In this document: positions 52,582 to 61,919 of the stretch, in pieces | Position numbering within the stretch: the stretch's first letter is position 1 | Layout: every line of letters starts with the position of its first letter | Source: Sphingomonas_L flavalba_A | GTDB taxonomy: Bacteria; Pseudomonadota; Alphaproteobacteria; Sphingomonadales; Sphingomonadaceae | Assembly: GCF_047553045.1 (NCBI RefSeq) | Contig: NZ_CP180208.1 | Coordinates: 1,302,001 to 1,366,000, forward strand | DNA: 64,000 nucleotides | Direction of reading: 5' to 3' | Notes under the pieces: model-generated | What the model was told of the DNA's origin: nothing | The model's database searches: none | What the model saw: the letters and a program-made list of their open reading frames with translations, nothing else | Made by a program: the position numbers and the translations under genes

Positions 52582-54354
52582 TCAGGCGCCCGCTTTCTCT
52601 CGCGCGATATAGGCTTCGATCTGCTGCTCCAGCACCGGCAGCGGCAGGGCGCCGGTCGACAGGATCGCATCGTGGAAGCGCCGCTTGTCGAATTTCGCGC
52701 CCAGTTCCGCTTCCGCCCTGGCACGTAGCCGGCGGATCGTCAGCTCGCCCAGCTTGTAGGCCAGCGCCTGGCCCGGCCAGCTGATATACCGGTCGACTTC
52801 CGTCGCCACTTCGTGCTGCGACAGGGCGGTGTGGGCGGCGAGGTAGGCGATCGCCTTGTCGCGGCTCCAGCCATAGTGGTGGATTCCGGTGTCGATCACC
52901 AGCCGCACCGCGCGCCACATCTCGTAGGAAAGCTGGCCGAATTCCTCGTACGGGTTGCGGTAGATGCCCATCTCCCGCCCCAACCATTCGGTGTAGAGGC
53001 CCCAGCCTTCGCCATAGCCGGAGAAATAGGTCGCGCGGCGGAATTCCGGCCGGTCCGTCGGCTGCTCCAGCGCCAGCGCCGCCTGGAAGCTGTGCCCCGG
53101 CGCGCATTCGTGCAGGGTCAGCGCCGGGATGTTGTAGAGCGGCCGCGACGGCAGGTCGTAGGTGTTCATCATGCACGCCTTCAGCCCGCCGCGCCCGGCG
53201 GTATAGAACGGCGCGATCGCGTCCGGCACCGGGATGATGGTGAAACGGAAGCGGGGCAGGGTGCCGATCTGTTCGGCCAGCTTGCCGTCGGCGCGCTTGG
53301 CTACATAGGCGGACACGCCCATCAGTTCGTCCGGCGTCTTGGCGATGAACTGCGGGTCGGTCTTCAGGAATTTCAGATAGGCGGGGAAATCGCCCTTGAA
53401 GCCGCTGCGCACCATGGTGTCGCGCATTTCCGCCTCGATCCGCGCCACTTCCTTCAGGCCGATGTCGTGGATCTGCTCCGCATTCAGGTCGAGCGTCGTG
53501 TATTCCCTGATCTGCGCGGCGTAGAACGCCTTGCCGTCCGGCATTGCTTCCGCCGCCAGCGTGGTGCGCGCCTTCGGCATATATTCGTCGCGGATGAAGG
53601 CAAGCAGCCGCGCATAGGCGGGCGCGACCGCCGTGCTGATCGCCGCCCTTGCATCGGCGCGCAGCCGGTCCTGCTCCGTGGCCGGCATCGCCGCCGGCAG
53701 AGTACGGAATGCATCGTAGAACGGATTCTTGTCCGGGATGGCTTCGGCATAAGGCGCGATCGAATCGGCGCGGCCGTCCAGCGTTGCGCGCGGCACGCTG
53801 AACCCGCGTTTCAGCCCGGCGCGCATGTTGGCGATCTGCTGGTCGAAATAGCGCGGAATGTCCCGCATCCGGGCGACGGCACGGGTTAGCGTGGCGGCAT
53901 CGGCGCCGTCGTCGACCCGGGCGAGGCCGCTCCAGAAATTGCTGTCGCTGTTGAACGGCATTTCCCAGCTATTGAACGGCGCGCTGGCGATGTTGGCGCG
54001 CAGCACTTCGTGAAGCACGGCGGCGTTCAGCTTCTCCTCCGCCGACAGCTCGGCGACCGGGATCGCCTCCAGCTTCGTCATCGTTTCGCGCCAGTGGGCA
54101 ATCCGCCGTTGCTGCGCCGCCGGGCTGACATCGGGCAGGCGATCGCCCGCGACCCAGCGGTCGCCGGCCCTGATCTGCTGCTCGTCGGCCTTGGTCCATG
54201 CCCAGTCCGCTTCGTACAGCGCCTTCAGCCGGGTATCGGCGATGGATTGGGTCGCGGCAGGCGTGGCGCCGTTGCCGGCGGCGAGGGCGGTGACGGGGAG
54301 GGCGGTGACGGGGAGGGCGGCGAGCACCGCCCCGGCCAGCACAACAGCGCGCAT
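52582..54354 (-). CDS. DUF885 metallopeptidase-like exported protein
   Basis: 590 residues from ATG 54354. A signal peptide (MRAVVLAGAVLAALPVTALPVTALAAG) contains an exact 15-base tandem duplication (PVTAL twice). DUF885 proteins are M32-like carboxypeptidase relatives: the zinc site ALTLHECAPGHSF is present (HECxPGH), with a downstream EGWGLYTEWLG and a C-terminal GQALAYKLGELTIRRLR. Probably a periplasmic peptidase. Complete. It is followed by MaoC 64 bases downstream. Confidence 0.9.
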   Translation of the reverse strand: MRAVVLAGAVLAALPVTALPVTALAAGNGATPAATQSIADTRLKALYEADWAWTKADEQQIRAGDRWVAGDRLPDVSPAAQQRRIAHWRETMTKLEAIPVAELSAEEKLNAAVLHEVLRANIASAPFNSWEMPFNSDSNFWSGLARVDDGADAATLTRAVARMRDIPRYFDQQIANMRAGLKRGFSVPRATLDGRADSIAPYAEAIPDKNPFYDAFRTLPAAMPATEQDRLRADARAAISTAVAPAYARLLAFIRDEYMPKARTTLAAEAMPDGKAFYAAQIREYTTLDLNAEQIHDIGLKEVARIEAEMRDTMVRSGFKGDFPAYLKFLKTDPQFIAKTPDELMGVSAYVAKRADGKLAEQIGTLPRFRFTIIPVPDAIAPFYTAGRGGLKACMMNTYDLPSRPLYNIPALTLHECAPGHSFQAALALEQPTDRPEFRRATYFSGYGEGWGLYTEWLGREMGIYRNPYEEFGQLSYEMWRAVRLVIDTGIHHYGWSRDKAIAYLAAHTALSQHEVATEVDRYISWPGQALAYKLGELTIRRLRARAEAELGAKFDKRRFHDAILSTGALPLPVLEQQIEAYIAREKAGA

Positions 54355-54462
54355 TCCAATCCCCTTTTCCTGCAATCTCTTGCCGGTAGGTTAGGCGATC
54401 CTGTAGCGGGGCTGCAATCGCCGCATGACGCGCGCCGGCGTAAAATCGACGGAGGGCAGGGG

Positions 54463-55296
54463 ATGAGGCTGCGGTCGTTGCTGTTCGTGCCGGGGGACCG
54501 GCCGGACCGGATGGAAAAAGCACTGGGCCTTGGCGCCGACGCGTTGATCCTCGATCTGGAGGATTCGGTGGCGCCGGCGGCGAAGCCGGCCGCCCGCGCG
54601 GCGGTGGCGGCATTTCTCGCCTCCGCCCGGCGGGCCTGTGCGCTGTTCGTCAGGGTCAATCCGCTCGACGGCGGACTGGTGGAGGACGACCTGGCCGCCG
54701 TGCTGCCCGGTGCGCCCGATGGCGTCGTACTGCCGAAGGCGGAGGGCGCGGAGTCGCTGCGTCGGCTCCACGCCCTGCTCGCCGGCAGCGATGCCCGCAT
54801 CCTGCCGGTGGCGACGGAAACGGCGGCATCGGTGTTCCGCCTTGGCGAGTATGGCGGCGTTACGCCCCGCCTTGCCGGGCTGACCTGGGGCGCGGAGGAT
54901 TTGCCGGCCGCCGTCGGCGCCACCGCCGCGCGCGAGGCGGACGGCGGTTATACCGCGCCGTACCAGATGGTTCGTTCGCTGGCGCTGTTCGGCGCCGCCG
55001 CCGCCGGGGTGCCGCCGATCGAGACGGTCTACCCGGACTTCCGTGATCTCGACGGCCTGCGCCGCTATGCCGAACGGGGTGCCCGCGACGGTTTCACCGG
55101 GATGATGGCTATCCACCCGGCGCAGCTTGCGGTGATCAACGCCGCCTTCGCGCCGACCGAACAGGCGATCGCCCATGCCCGCGCAGTGGTTGACGCCTTT
55201 GCCGCCAATCCCGGCGTCGGCGCGCTTCAGCTTGACGGCCGGATGATCGACGCACCGCACCTGAAGGCGGCTCGGCGGCTGCTCAGCCGGTTGTAG
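54463..55296 (+). CDS. CitE-like CoA ester lyase (HpcH/HpaI aldolase family)
   Basis: 277 residues from ATG 54463. TIM-barrel lyase: RSLLFVPGDRPDRMEKALGL, LILDLEDSVAP, FVRVNPLDG, LPKAEG, VATETAASVF, LTWGAEDLPAAVGA and GFTGMMAIHPAQLAVINAAF. CitE-like enzymes cleave or form citramalyl-, malyl- or similar CoA esters with Mg2+ held by Glu/Asp of the ATET and EDL regions. Single-gene unit, divergent from the DUF885 gene. Confidence 0.9.
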   Translation: MRLRSLLFVPGDRPDRMEKALGLGADALILDLEDSVAPAAKPAARAAVAAFLASARRACALFVRVNPLDGGLVEDDLAAVLPGAPDGVVLPKAEGAESLRRLHALLAGSDARILPVATETAASVFRLGEYGGVTPRLAGLTWGAEDLPAAVGATAAREADGGYTAPYQMVRSLALFGAAAAGVPPIETVYPDFRDLDGLRRYAERGARDGFTGMMAIHPAQLAVINAAFAPTEQAIAHARAVVDAFAANPGVGALQLDGRMIDAPHLKAARRLLSRL

Positions 55297-55321
55297 AGCC
55301 CGCTCATTCGGATCGCGGCGG

Positions 55322-55969
55322 TTAGCTGTACGACGGCTGCCGCCGGATCGCCCATTCCGCCAGCGTGTCGAACGGCAGAAGCTGGAAGAAGGACACGCCG
55401 GCGCGGCCGTCATGCGACCAGACGATCGAGCTGCGCTGCGGCACCAGATCGTCGATGGTGATGATGACGTCGTCGCCTTCCTTCAGGAACTTGCTCTCGA
55501 TCTTGGCACCGCCCTGCGACACGTCGATGACGTTGACCTTGTAGTGGATGTTGTCGAGCAGCAGGTCCGCGGCACAGGGTATGTTGAGCCGCGGCATCCG
55601 GCGCGGCATGCCGGCGGCATCCTCCTCGCTTGGCGCGTGCAGAATCTGCAGAACGTCGATCCGCTCGTCGAACTGGATGCCGATCATCGAATCGGCGGTC
55701 CACACGATTCTGCCCGGCGCGACATAACCGGATCGCAGCTCGACGCAGACCGGCGCGCCGATCGGCAATTTGGTGTGGATCTTCCCCATCATCCCGCCAG
55801 AGGAGATGTTGCGAATCAGGCACAAGCCCTGAAAACCGGCCATGGTCAGTGCCGCCGAACGGTACATCGAAAGGTGCCGGCGGTCTCCCCGCCGTTCGCC
55901 CGAGGGCATCGGGACATCCGGGGAAAATGAAATGCCGGTCAGGTCAACATTGTCATAATCCAGTGCCAT
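55322..55969 (-). CDS. Tandem PilZ-domain protein
   Basis: 215 residues from ATG 55969. Two PilZ-like barrels: residues about 25-110 (RRGDRRHLSMYRSAALTMAG ... LIRNISSGGMMGKI) and 122-205 (RRMPRLNIPCAADLLLDN ... NVIDVSQGGAKIES). The second has an R-x-x-x-R-like start and the D-x-S-x-x-G motif for c-di-GMP; in the first the motif is N-I-S-S-G-G. It sits 19 bases after a second PilZ gene and is co-transcribed. Confidence 0.85.
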   Translation of the reverse strand: MALDYDNVDLTGISFSPDVPMPSGERRGDRRHLSMYRSAALTMAGFQGLCLIRNISSGGMMGKIHTKLPIGAPVCVELRSGYVAPGRIVWTADSMIGIQFDERIDVLQILHAPSEEDAAGMPRRMPRLNIPCAADLLLDNIHYKVNVIDVSQGGAKIESKFLKEGDDVIITIDDLVPQRSSIVWSHDGRAGVSFFQLLPFDTLAEWAIRRQPSYS

Positions 55970-55988
55970 GGGAGCTCTCCTGCGCGAA

Positions 55989-56447
55989 TTATCTGGGGCT
56001 GTGGTCGGGCGCCGGGCGCCGCAGCATGGGAAGCGTCGTGCGTGCGCGGTCGGCGGCGGCTGCCGCGAAACCGTCTATGCTCTCGTTGCCGAGCATGCGG
56101 AGCAGGTCGATCCATCCGTCGAAACGAATACCGGCCAGTACGCCGTCGGCCCACAGCACCTTGCCCGCGATCGGATGGCCGGGCCGCAACTCCACGCTCA
56201 CCCGGTCATGCGGGGCCAGCGCCAGCCCGGTTTCGGCCATCATCCCGCCGGCGGAGACCATATGAATGTAACATATGGCGCGTACCCCGTCGGTGGTCAG
56301 GTGCCCGGAACGTAGCATCCGGGGGTCGCGACCCGAGTCATGAAAATTTTTATCGGGCGGATTGGGCACGTCACCGGACAGCGAAACGACGGTCAGGTCG
56401 GGCGTGGCGACCGGCCTCCCGTCGCCAGGCTGATAATGAGCATTCAC
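55989..56447 (-). CDS. PilZ-like protein, C-terminally short
   Basis: 152 residues from a GTG at 56447, chosen because AAGGAGG lies seven bases upstream; an ATG at 56465 would place that site inside the gene. A single PilZ-like barrel (IHMVSAGGMMAETGLALAPHDRVSVELRPGHPIAGKVLWADGVLAGIRF) resembles the first domain of the neighbour. It lacks the RxxxR start, so c-di-GMP binding is doubtful. The final 40 residues (LLRMLGNESIDGF...) look like a linker with no second barrel. Confidence 0.78.
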   Translation of the reverse strand: MNAHYQPGDGRPVATPDLTVVSLSGDVPNPPDKNFHDSGRDPRMLRSGHLTTDGVRAICYIHMVSAGGMMAETGLALAPHDRVSVELRPGHPIAGKVLWADGVLAGIRFDGWIDLLRMLGNESIDGFAAAAADRARTTLPMLRRPAPDHSPR

Positions 56448-56722
56448 AACGCCGCCTCCTTGCATACCGCAGAGAAAAGGCCACGCATCAGATCGTGCAG
56501 CGCTTGGTTTCCGTAGCGTAAACCAAGATCGACTGCCCATCTCCTATTGCGCAGGATCTTTTCTATTCTTGCCCGATACCGGGGCTACGCAACGACGCCT
56601 TACATTGGCGATGCACACAGCTAGAATTTCGCATTCTGGCTGCATTTTGTAAAATACATCAATTTGGTGTACTGATCGTTGCCAGTGCCTCTGGCTGCTC
56701 ATGTTTGGTAAAGGGGCGGTTC

Positions 56723-57001
56723 ATGGCGAAAGGGATTACGGACGATCGTTATCGTCAACTTCTCGTTATCCTTATAGAGGCCAGAAAGGGCGTCGGTCTT
56801 TCACAGGCGGACGTCGCCACCAAGTTGAACAAGCCGCAACAGTTCGTCTCGCGCTACGAACTGGGCGAGCGTCGGCTCGACGTTATCGAGTATCTCGATA
56901 TCGCGGCGGCGCTCGGTCTCGACGCGTTGACCACGCTGCTGGGTCTCGCCGAGTCGCATCCCGAAGACGGGGGTGATTCGCAGACGAAAAACCGGCGGTA
57001 A
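56723..57001 (+). CDS. XRE-family helix-turn-helix regulator
   Basis: 92 residues from ATG 56723 (MAKGITDDRYRQLLVILIEA). XRE domain: KGVGLSQADVATKLNKPQQFVSRYELGERRLDVIEYLDIAAALG. Short acidic-to-basic tail. The AT-richer 275 bases upstream (56448-56722) should contain promoters for it and for the divergent PilZ genes. Target unknown. Confidence 0.82.
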   Translation: MAKGITDDRYRQLLVILIEARKGVGLSQADVATKLNKPQQFVSRYELGERRLDVIEYLDIAAALGLDALTTLLGLAESHPEDGGDSQTKNRR

Positions 57002-57068
57002 GGCGCAAAATAATAGTAGAATAATAAAGTATCTTGTCCCTGCGCGCCGAAGCTGGCAACCATGAGGC

Positions 57069-57674
57069 ATGAGCAAGCCCCTTTCGATCGTAGGCATCGG
57101 CGGCACCACGGCGCCCAATTCTTCCACCGAGCAGGCGTTGCGCCTGGCACTCGCCGCCGCGGCGGCGGAAGGCGCGACCGTCACGCTGTTTGACGGGCCG
57201 CAACTGGCGGCATTGCCGCATTATGCGCCAGGCGTCCTCGCCGGCTCCGACGTAGCCTGTGCGCTGGTCAACGCGGTGCGGCAGGCAGACGGGCTTGTGC
57301 TGGCCAGCCCCGGCTATCACGGTTCGATTTCCGGCCTGGTCAAGAACGCCATCGATTATGTCGAGGAAACCTCGAAGGACGCCCGCGTCTATCTCGACGG
57401 TCTGCCGGTCGGGTTGATCGTCACCGCCTATGGCTGGCAGGCGACCGGGTCGACGCTGGCGACACTGCGCTCGATCGTCCACGCGCTGCGCGGCTGGCCG
57501 ACGCCGCTTGGCGCCGCGATCAAGAGCGACCGTGGCATGTTCGTCGAGGGGCGCTGCAACGACGCGGCGGCTTCGGGCCAGCTCGATCTGGTCGGCCGCC
57601 AGGTCGTCGAATTCGCTCGCCTGCGCCAGCGCGCGCCGTCGATCGGTGCGACCGGCCCGGTCGAGGACGCTTGA
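57069..57674 (+). CDS. NADPH-dependent FMN reductase-like flavoprotein
   Basis: 201 residues. Flavodoxin-like fold: IVGIGGTTAPNSSTEQALRL (phosphate loop), DGLVLASPGYHGSISGLVKNAIDYVE with the Y-H-G-S-x-x-G flavin motif, and TAYGWQATGSTLATLRSIVH. Reduces FMN or a quinone-like substrate with NAD(P)H. Stands before cysQ with an 84-base gap; an operon is possible. Confidence 0.87.
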   Translation: MSKPLSIVGIGGTTAPNSSTEQALRLALAAAAAEGATVTLFDGPQLAALPHYAPGVLAGSDVACALVNAVRQADGLVLASPGYHGSISGLVKNAIDYVEETSKDARVYLDGLPVGLIVTAYGWQATGSTLATLRSIVHALRGWPTPLGAAIKSDRGMFVEGRCNDAAASGQLDLVGRQVVEFARLRQRAPSIGATGPVEDA

Positions 57675-57758
57675 CGGGCCGCATGCCGACACCGGCTTTG
57701 TCCGTCTGATCCGCCCAGCCAGATTGGCGTCGCGGCGCCGATCGCGTATGGCGCGGCG

Positions 57759-58493
57759 ATGACCGTCCTTGCCGATGATACCGCTCTTGCCGCCGCGCTG
57801 GCGGAAACCGCTGGCCGCCTGTTGCTGGCGCTACGCGACAGCGCATTGCTGACCGGCAAGGCGCTGGGTGACGCCGGCGACCGCACCGCCAATGCCTTTC
57901 TGATGGCGGCGATCGCCACGCAGCGCCCCGACGACGGCGTACTGTCGGAAGAAAGCGTCGATGATCGGTCGCGGCTGGCGAAGCGTCGGGTGTGGATCAT
58001 CGACCCGCTCGACGGCACGCGCGAATATGCGGAAGCGCGCGCCGACTGGGCGGTGCATGTCGCGCTGGCAATCGACGGACACGCGGCGGTGGGTGCTGTC
58101 GCGCTACCGGCGCAGGGGCTGGTGCTGCGGTCCGACGCCCCGCCGCCGTCGGTCGACCGGCCGGCGCGGCCGCGCCTGCTGGTCAGCCGCAGCCGGCCGG
58201 CGCCGGAATGCGCCCGCGTCGCCGCCGCGCTCGATGCCGAAGTGGTGCCGATGGGTTCCGCCGGGGCCAAGGCGATGGCGGTATTGCTGGGGCAGGGGGA
58301 CATCTACCTGCACAGCGGCGGCCAGTATCAATGGGACAATGCGGCGCCGGTGGCGGTGGCGCTTGGCGCCGGCATGGTTGCCGAACGGATCGACGGCAGC
58401 CGCTGTATCTATAACGCGGCGGACACCGCGTTGCCGGATTTGCTGATCTGTCCGCCCGAATACCACGAACGGGTACGCGCCGCGTTCGGTTGA
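57759..58493 (+). CDS. cysQ: 3'(2'),5'-bisphosphate nucleotidase CysQ-like (IMPase family)
   Basis: 244 residues. The inositol-monophosphatase fold shows LSEES (Glu64-Glu65), IIDPLDGTREY (Asp82, Asp85) and the C-terminal metal Asp in YQWDNAAPVAVA. The DPLDGTREY variant points to CysQ, which removes phosphate from PAP formed in sulfate assimilation; other inositol-phosphate substrates cannot be excluded. Intact. Confidence 0.87.
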   Translation: MTVLADDTALAAALAETAGRLLLALRDSALLTGKALGDAGDRTANAFLMAAIATQRPDDGVLSEESVDDRSRLAKRRVWIIDPLDGTREYAEARADWAVHVALAIDGHAAVGAVALPAQGLVLRSDAPPPSVDRPARPRLLVSRSRPAPECARVAAALDAEVVPMGSAGAKAMAVLLGQGDIYLHSGGQYQWDNAAPVAVALGAGMVAERIDGSRCIYNAADTALPDLLICPPEYHERVRAAFG

Positions 58494-58497
58494 GCGG

Positions 58498-58632
58498 TTA
58501 TTTCGCGCTTTCGGCGGTTTTCGACACCGTCTTGCCGACAGAGGCGACGTCCTTGCCGGCGCCGGAGATCGTGTTGCATCCCGCCAACGCGATCAGCCCC
58601 GCCAGACAGGCCAGTGCGGTCATCTTGTTCAT
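58498..58632 (-). CDS. Entericidin-like small lipoprotein
   Basis: 44 residues, MNKMTALACLAGLIALAGCN with lipobox LAGC (Cys19), then TISGAGKDVASVGKTVSKTA, the entericidin A/B pattern. A membrane lipoprotein of the bacteriolytic/antidote entericidin family; common in alphaproteobacteria. It converges on cysQ with four bases between the stops. Confidence 0.85.
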   Translation of the reverse strand: MNKMTALACLAGLIALAGCNTISGAGKDVASVGKTVSKTAESAK

Positions 58633-58737
58633 CGTGGCATCCCTAGTCGAATGGGTAGGCGCGCCGGGCGCGTGGCTGCATATTACGGCGCGGAAGGCCG
58701 GATGCAATTGGCGATTCCGCGCGTGTGCGGGAAAGTC

Positions 58738-58813
58738 TGGTGGGCTCGCCGGGATTCGAACCCGGGACCTACAGATTAAAAGTCCGTTGCTCTACCGACT
58801 GAGCTACGAGCCC
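58738..58813 (-). tRNA. tRNA-Lys (anticodon TTT)
   Basis: 76 bases including encoded CCA. The acceptor arms GGGCTCG and CGAGCCC pair; the D-arm has AGCTCAGTCGGTAGAGC, the anticodon loop CTTTTAA in GGACTTTTAATCT, and the T-arm CCGGGTTCGAATCCCGG. Its first 10 bases overlap the 3' end of folK on the same strand. Confidence 0.97.
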
Positions 58814-59298
58814 CCAGAGGCGGTCGCCCTATAAGCCGGCCGCCGCCGGGTCAACCGGGCGTGAAGCTGGCGGACGGTCAGGCCGGTGATCGGGTCGCGC
58901 CAGTCCGGCGCGATCATGGCCAGCGGCCCCAGCACAAAACCGCGTTCGCGAAAGGCCGGGTGCGGAATGGTGAGGCCGGGGGAGGCCCAGGCGCCCTCCG
59001 ACCACAGGATGATATCCAGGTCGAGCGGCCGGTTGCCCCAACGGCGGCCCGGCCGACGCCCGGCCGCGCGCTCCATCCGTTTCAGCGCCGTCAGCAGGGC
59101 GGGCGGGGCAAGCGGGCTGGTGATGATGCAGGCGGCGTTGGCATAGCGGCGGATCGACGGGCCGATCGGCGCGGTGCGGATGATGACGGATGCCGTCCCG
59201 CCCAACTCGGCGAGCGCGGCGGCCAGCGCCGCTTCCGGCGCGCCGTCGCGGCCGGGGCGGTTGGCGCCGAGCGCGATCGCATAGCTTGTCGTCACCAT
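58804..59298 (-). CDS. folK: HPPK, 2-amino-4-hydroxy-6-hydroxymethyldihydropteridine diphosphokinase
   Basis: 164 residues from ATG 59298. FolK pattern: SYAIALGANRPG, SIRRYANAACIITSPL, LKRMERAAGRRPGRRWGNRPLDLDIILW with the R-P-L-D-L-D-I-I motif, and LTIPHPAFRERGFVLGPLAMIAP. Transfers pyrophosphate from ATP to the pterin in folate synthesis, the step just before dihydropteroate synthase. Its stop codon lies within tRNA-Lys. Confidence 0.95.
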   Translation of the reverse strand: MVTTSYAIALGANRPGRDGAPEAALAAALAELGGTASVIIRTAPIGPSIRRYANAACIITSPLAPPALLTALKRMERAAGRRPGRRWGNRPLDLDIILWSEGAWASPGLTIPHPAFRERGFVLGPLAMIAPDWRDPITGLTVRQLHARLTRRRPAYRATASGGS

Positions 59299-59321
59299 GC
59301 CGCTGCGCCTAACCCATCGCC

Positions 59322-59968
59322 ATGCCTGTCGAAAGCCCGCTTGCGGCGACGGAGCCGCCACACGATTGCCCGCGCTGCCCCCGCCTCGTCGCGCTGCGCG
59401 AAGACCTGCGCGCCGAGTATCCGGGCTGGTGGAATGCGCCGGTGCCGGCGTTCGGCGACCCGAACGGCTGGCTGGCGATCATCGGTCTTGCCCCCGGCAA
59501 GCACGGCGCCAACCGCACCGGGCGGCCGTTCACCGGTGATTTCGCCGGGCCGCTGCTGTTCGACACGCTGGCGGCGTTCGGACTGACCAGCGGGCATTAC
59601 GACGCGCGGATCGACGACGGTTTCGGCCTGCGCGGCGTCATCATCATCAATTCGGTCCGTTGCCTGCCGCCGCAGAACAAGCCGACCCCGGCGGAATCGC
59701 AGGCCTGCCGCCCGTTCGCCGCGGCGCAGGTCGCGGCGCTGCCCAACGTCCGGCTGTTCGTCGCGCTCGGCCGGATCGCCCATGATTCGGCGGTGCGGAT
59801 ATTGGGCCTGCGCCCGGCCGCCGCGCCGTTCGCCCATCTCGCGGAACATGCATTGCCGGACGGGCGGGTGCTGATCGATAGCTACCACTGCTCGCGCTAC
59901 AACCAGAATACCGGGCGGCTGACGCCGGCGATGTTCCGGGCGGTGTTCGCGCGGGCGGTAGAGCTGGC

Positions 59969-59996
<28 letters not shown>
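59322..59996 (+). CDS. Uracil-DNA glycosylase, family 5 (UDGb-like)
   Basis: 224 residues. Motif A GLAPGKHGANRTGRPFTGD is typical of family 5; Cys residues for a 4Fe-4S cluster are present (CPRCPRL at 16-19, then NSVRCLPPQNKP and ACRPF). The H-containing motif B is DSYHCSRYNQNTGRLT. Removes uracil and some deaminated purines from DNA. Divergent from folK by 23 bases; its 3' end overlaps the convergent aguB gene by 28 bases. Confidence 0.93.
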
Positions 59997-60813
<817 letters not shown>

Positions 60814-60817
<4 letters not shown>

Positions 60818-61809
60818 GGCATGTCCTGAACGGCGGGGATCTGCTGGCTGATGCAGTGGAGGCTGCCGCCGCCGGTCAAGATATGGTCGGCGCGCTGGCC
60901 GACAACCCTGCGCGTCGGAAACAGCGCCGCGATCGCCGCGACCGCCGCATCGTCGTTGGGCGCGCCATATAGCGGAACGACCACCGCCGCATTGCCGATG
61001 TAGAAGTTCATGTAGGAGGCGGGGATCACCTCCCCATCGCGCAGCACCCGGCCGGGCGAGGGCAGGGGCGCGACGGCCAGCCCGAACGCCTTTGCCCGTG
61101 CCGTGGCGTCGGCATAGATGACGGCATTGGGGTCGTCCGTTCCGGCGGCGACCGGGATGGCGACCGTGCCGGGCGCGACGAAGCGGGCGAGGTTGTCGAC
61201 ATGGCCGTCGGTATGGTCGTTGGCCAGCCCGTCGCCCAGCCACAATATCCGGTTCAGGCCCAGGTCGGCGTGGAGGCGCGCCTCGACCTCCGCCTTTGTC
61301 ATGCCGGGGTTGCGATTGGGGTTCAGCAGGCACTGCTCGGTGGTGACCGCCAGGCCGCTGCCGTCGCCGTCGATCGCGCCGCCTTCCAGCACCCAGTCGC
61401 AGCGCGCGACCGCGATGCCGCGCTTCGCCGCCAGCCGGACGCCGATATCCTCGTCCCCGGCCAGTTGATATTTGCCGCCCCAGCCGTTGAAACGGAACGA
61501 CCGCGCCGCGCCGTCGCCGATCAGGATCGGCCCGGTATCGCGCAGCCAGATGTCGCCGAACGCCGCGACGATGACCGATACCCGCGCCGGCACCAGCGCC
61601 CGTGCCGCCGCAGCCGCGGTTTCGTCGGCGGCGACCAGCACCACCTGCTCCCCGGCGCCGTCGGCGTCGACCGCCGTCGCGAACGCCGCCACCTCCGCCT
61701 GCGCCGGCGTCAGGTCGTCCTCCCATAGCGCGGCATGGCTTGGAAACCCGATCCAGACCGCATCGTGGCGCGCCCATTCGGGGGGAGGAGGAAGGATGGC
61801 GTCGGACAT
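60814..61809 (-). CDS. aguA: Agmatine deiminase
   Basis: 331 residues. PPAD family: PPPPEWARHDAVWIGFPS, FGDIWLRDTGPIL, FRFNGWGGKY, EGGAIDGDG, GLANDHTDGHVDNLARF and the nucleophile Cys319 in TGGGSLHCISQQIP. Hydrolyses agmatine to N-carbamoylputrescine, the first step of the pathway completed by aguB. Divergent from the S9 peptidase gene. Confidence 0.95.
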
Positions 61810-61919
61810 GCGATCCCCATCGCTTACTCGCCGGCCTGCCGCAAGCCGGCTTCATCTGCTCGCTTGCAATGCTGGGTATTTTGCAGGATTTATGAAGCAC
61901 TTAATTTCGGGGGGCGGAT

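Noticed and set aside
54298..54336. Tandem 15-base repeat in the DUF885 gene as a regulatory repeat
   Set aside because: It only duplicates PVTAL within the signal peptide, a common kind of harmless slippage event.
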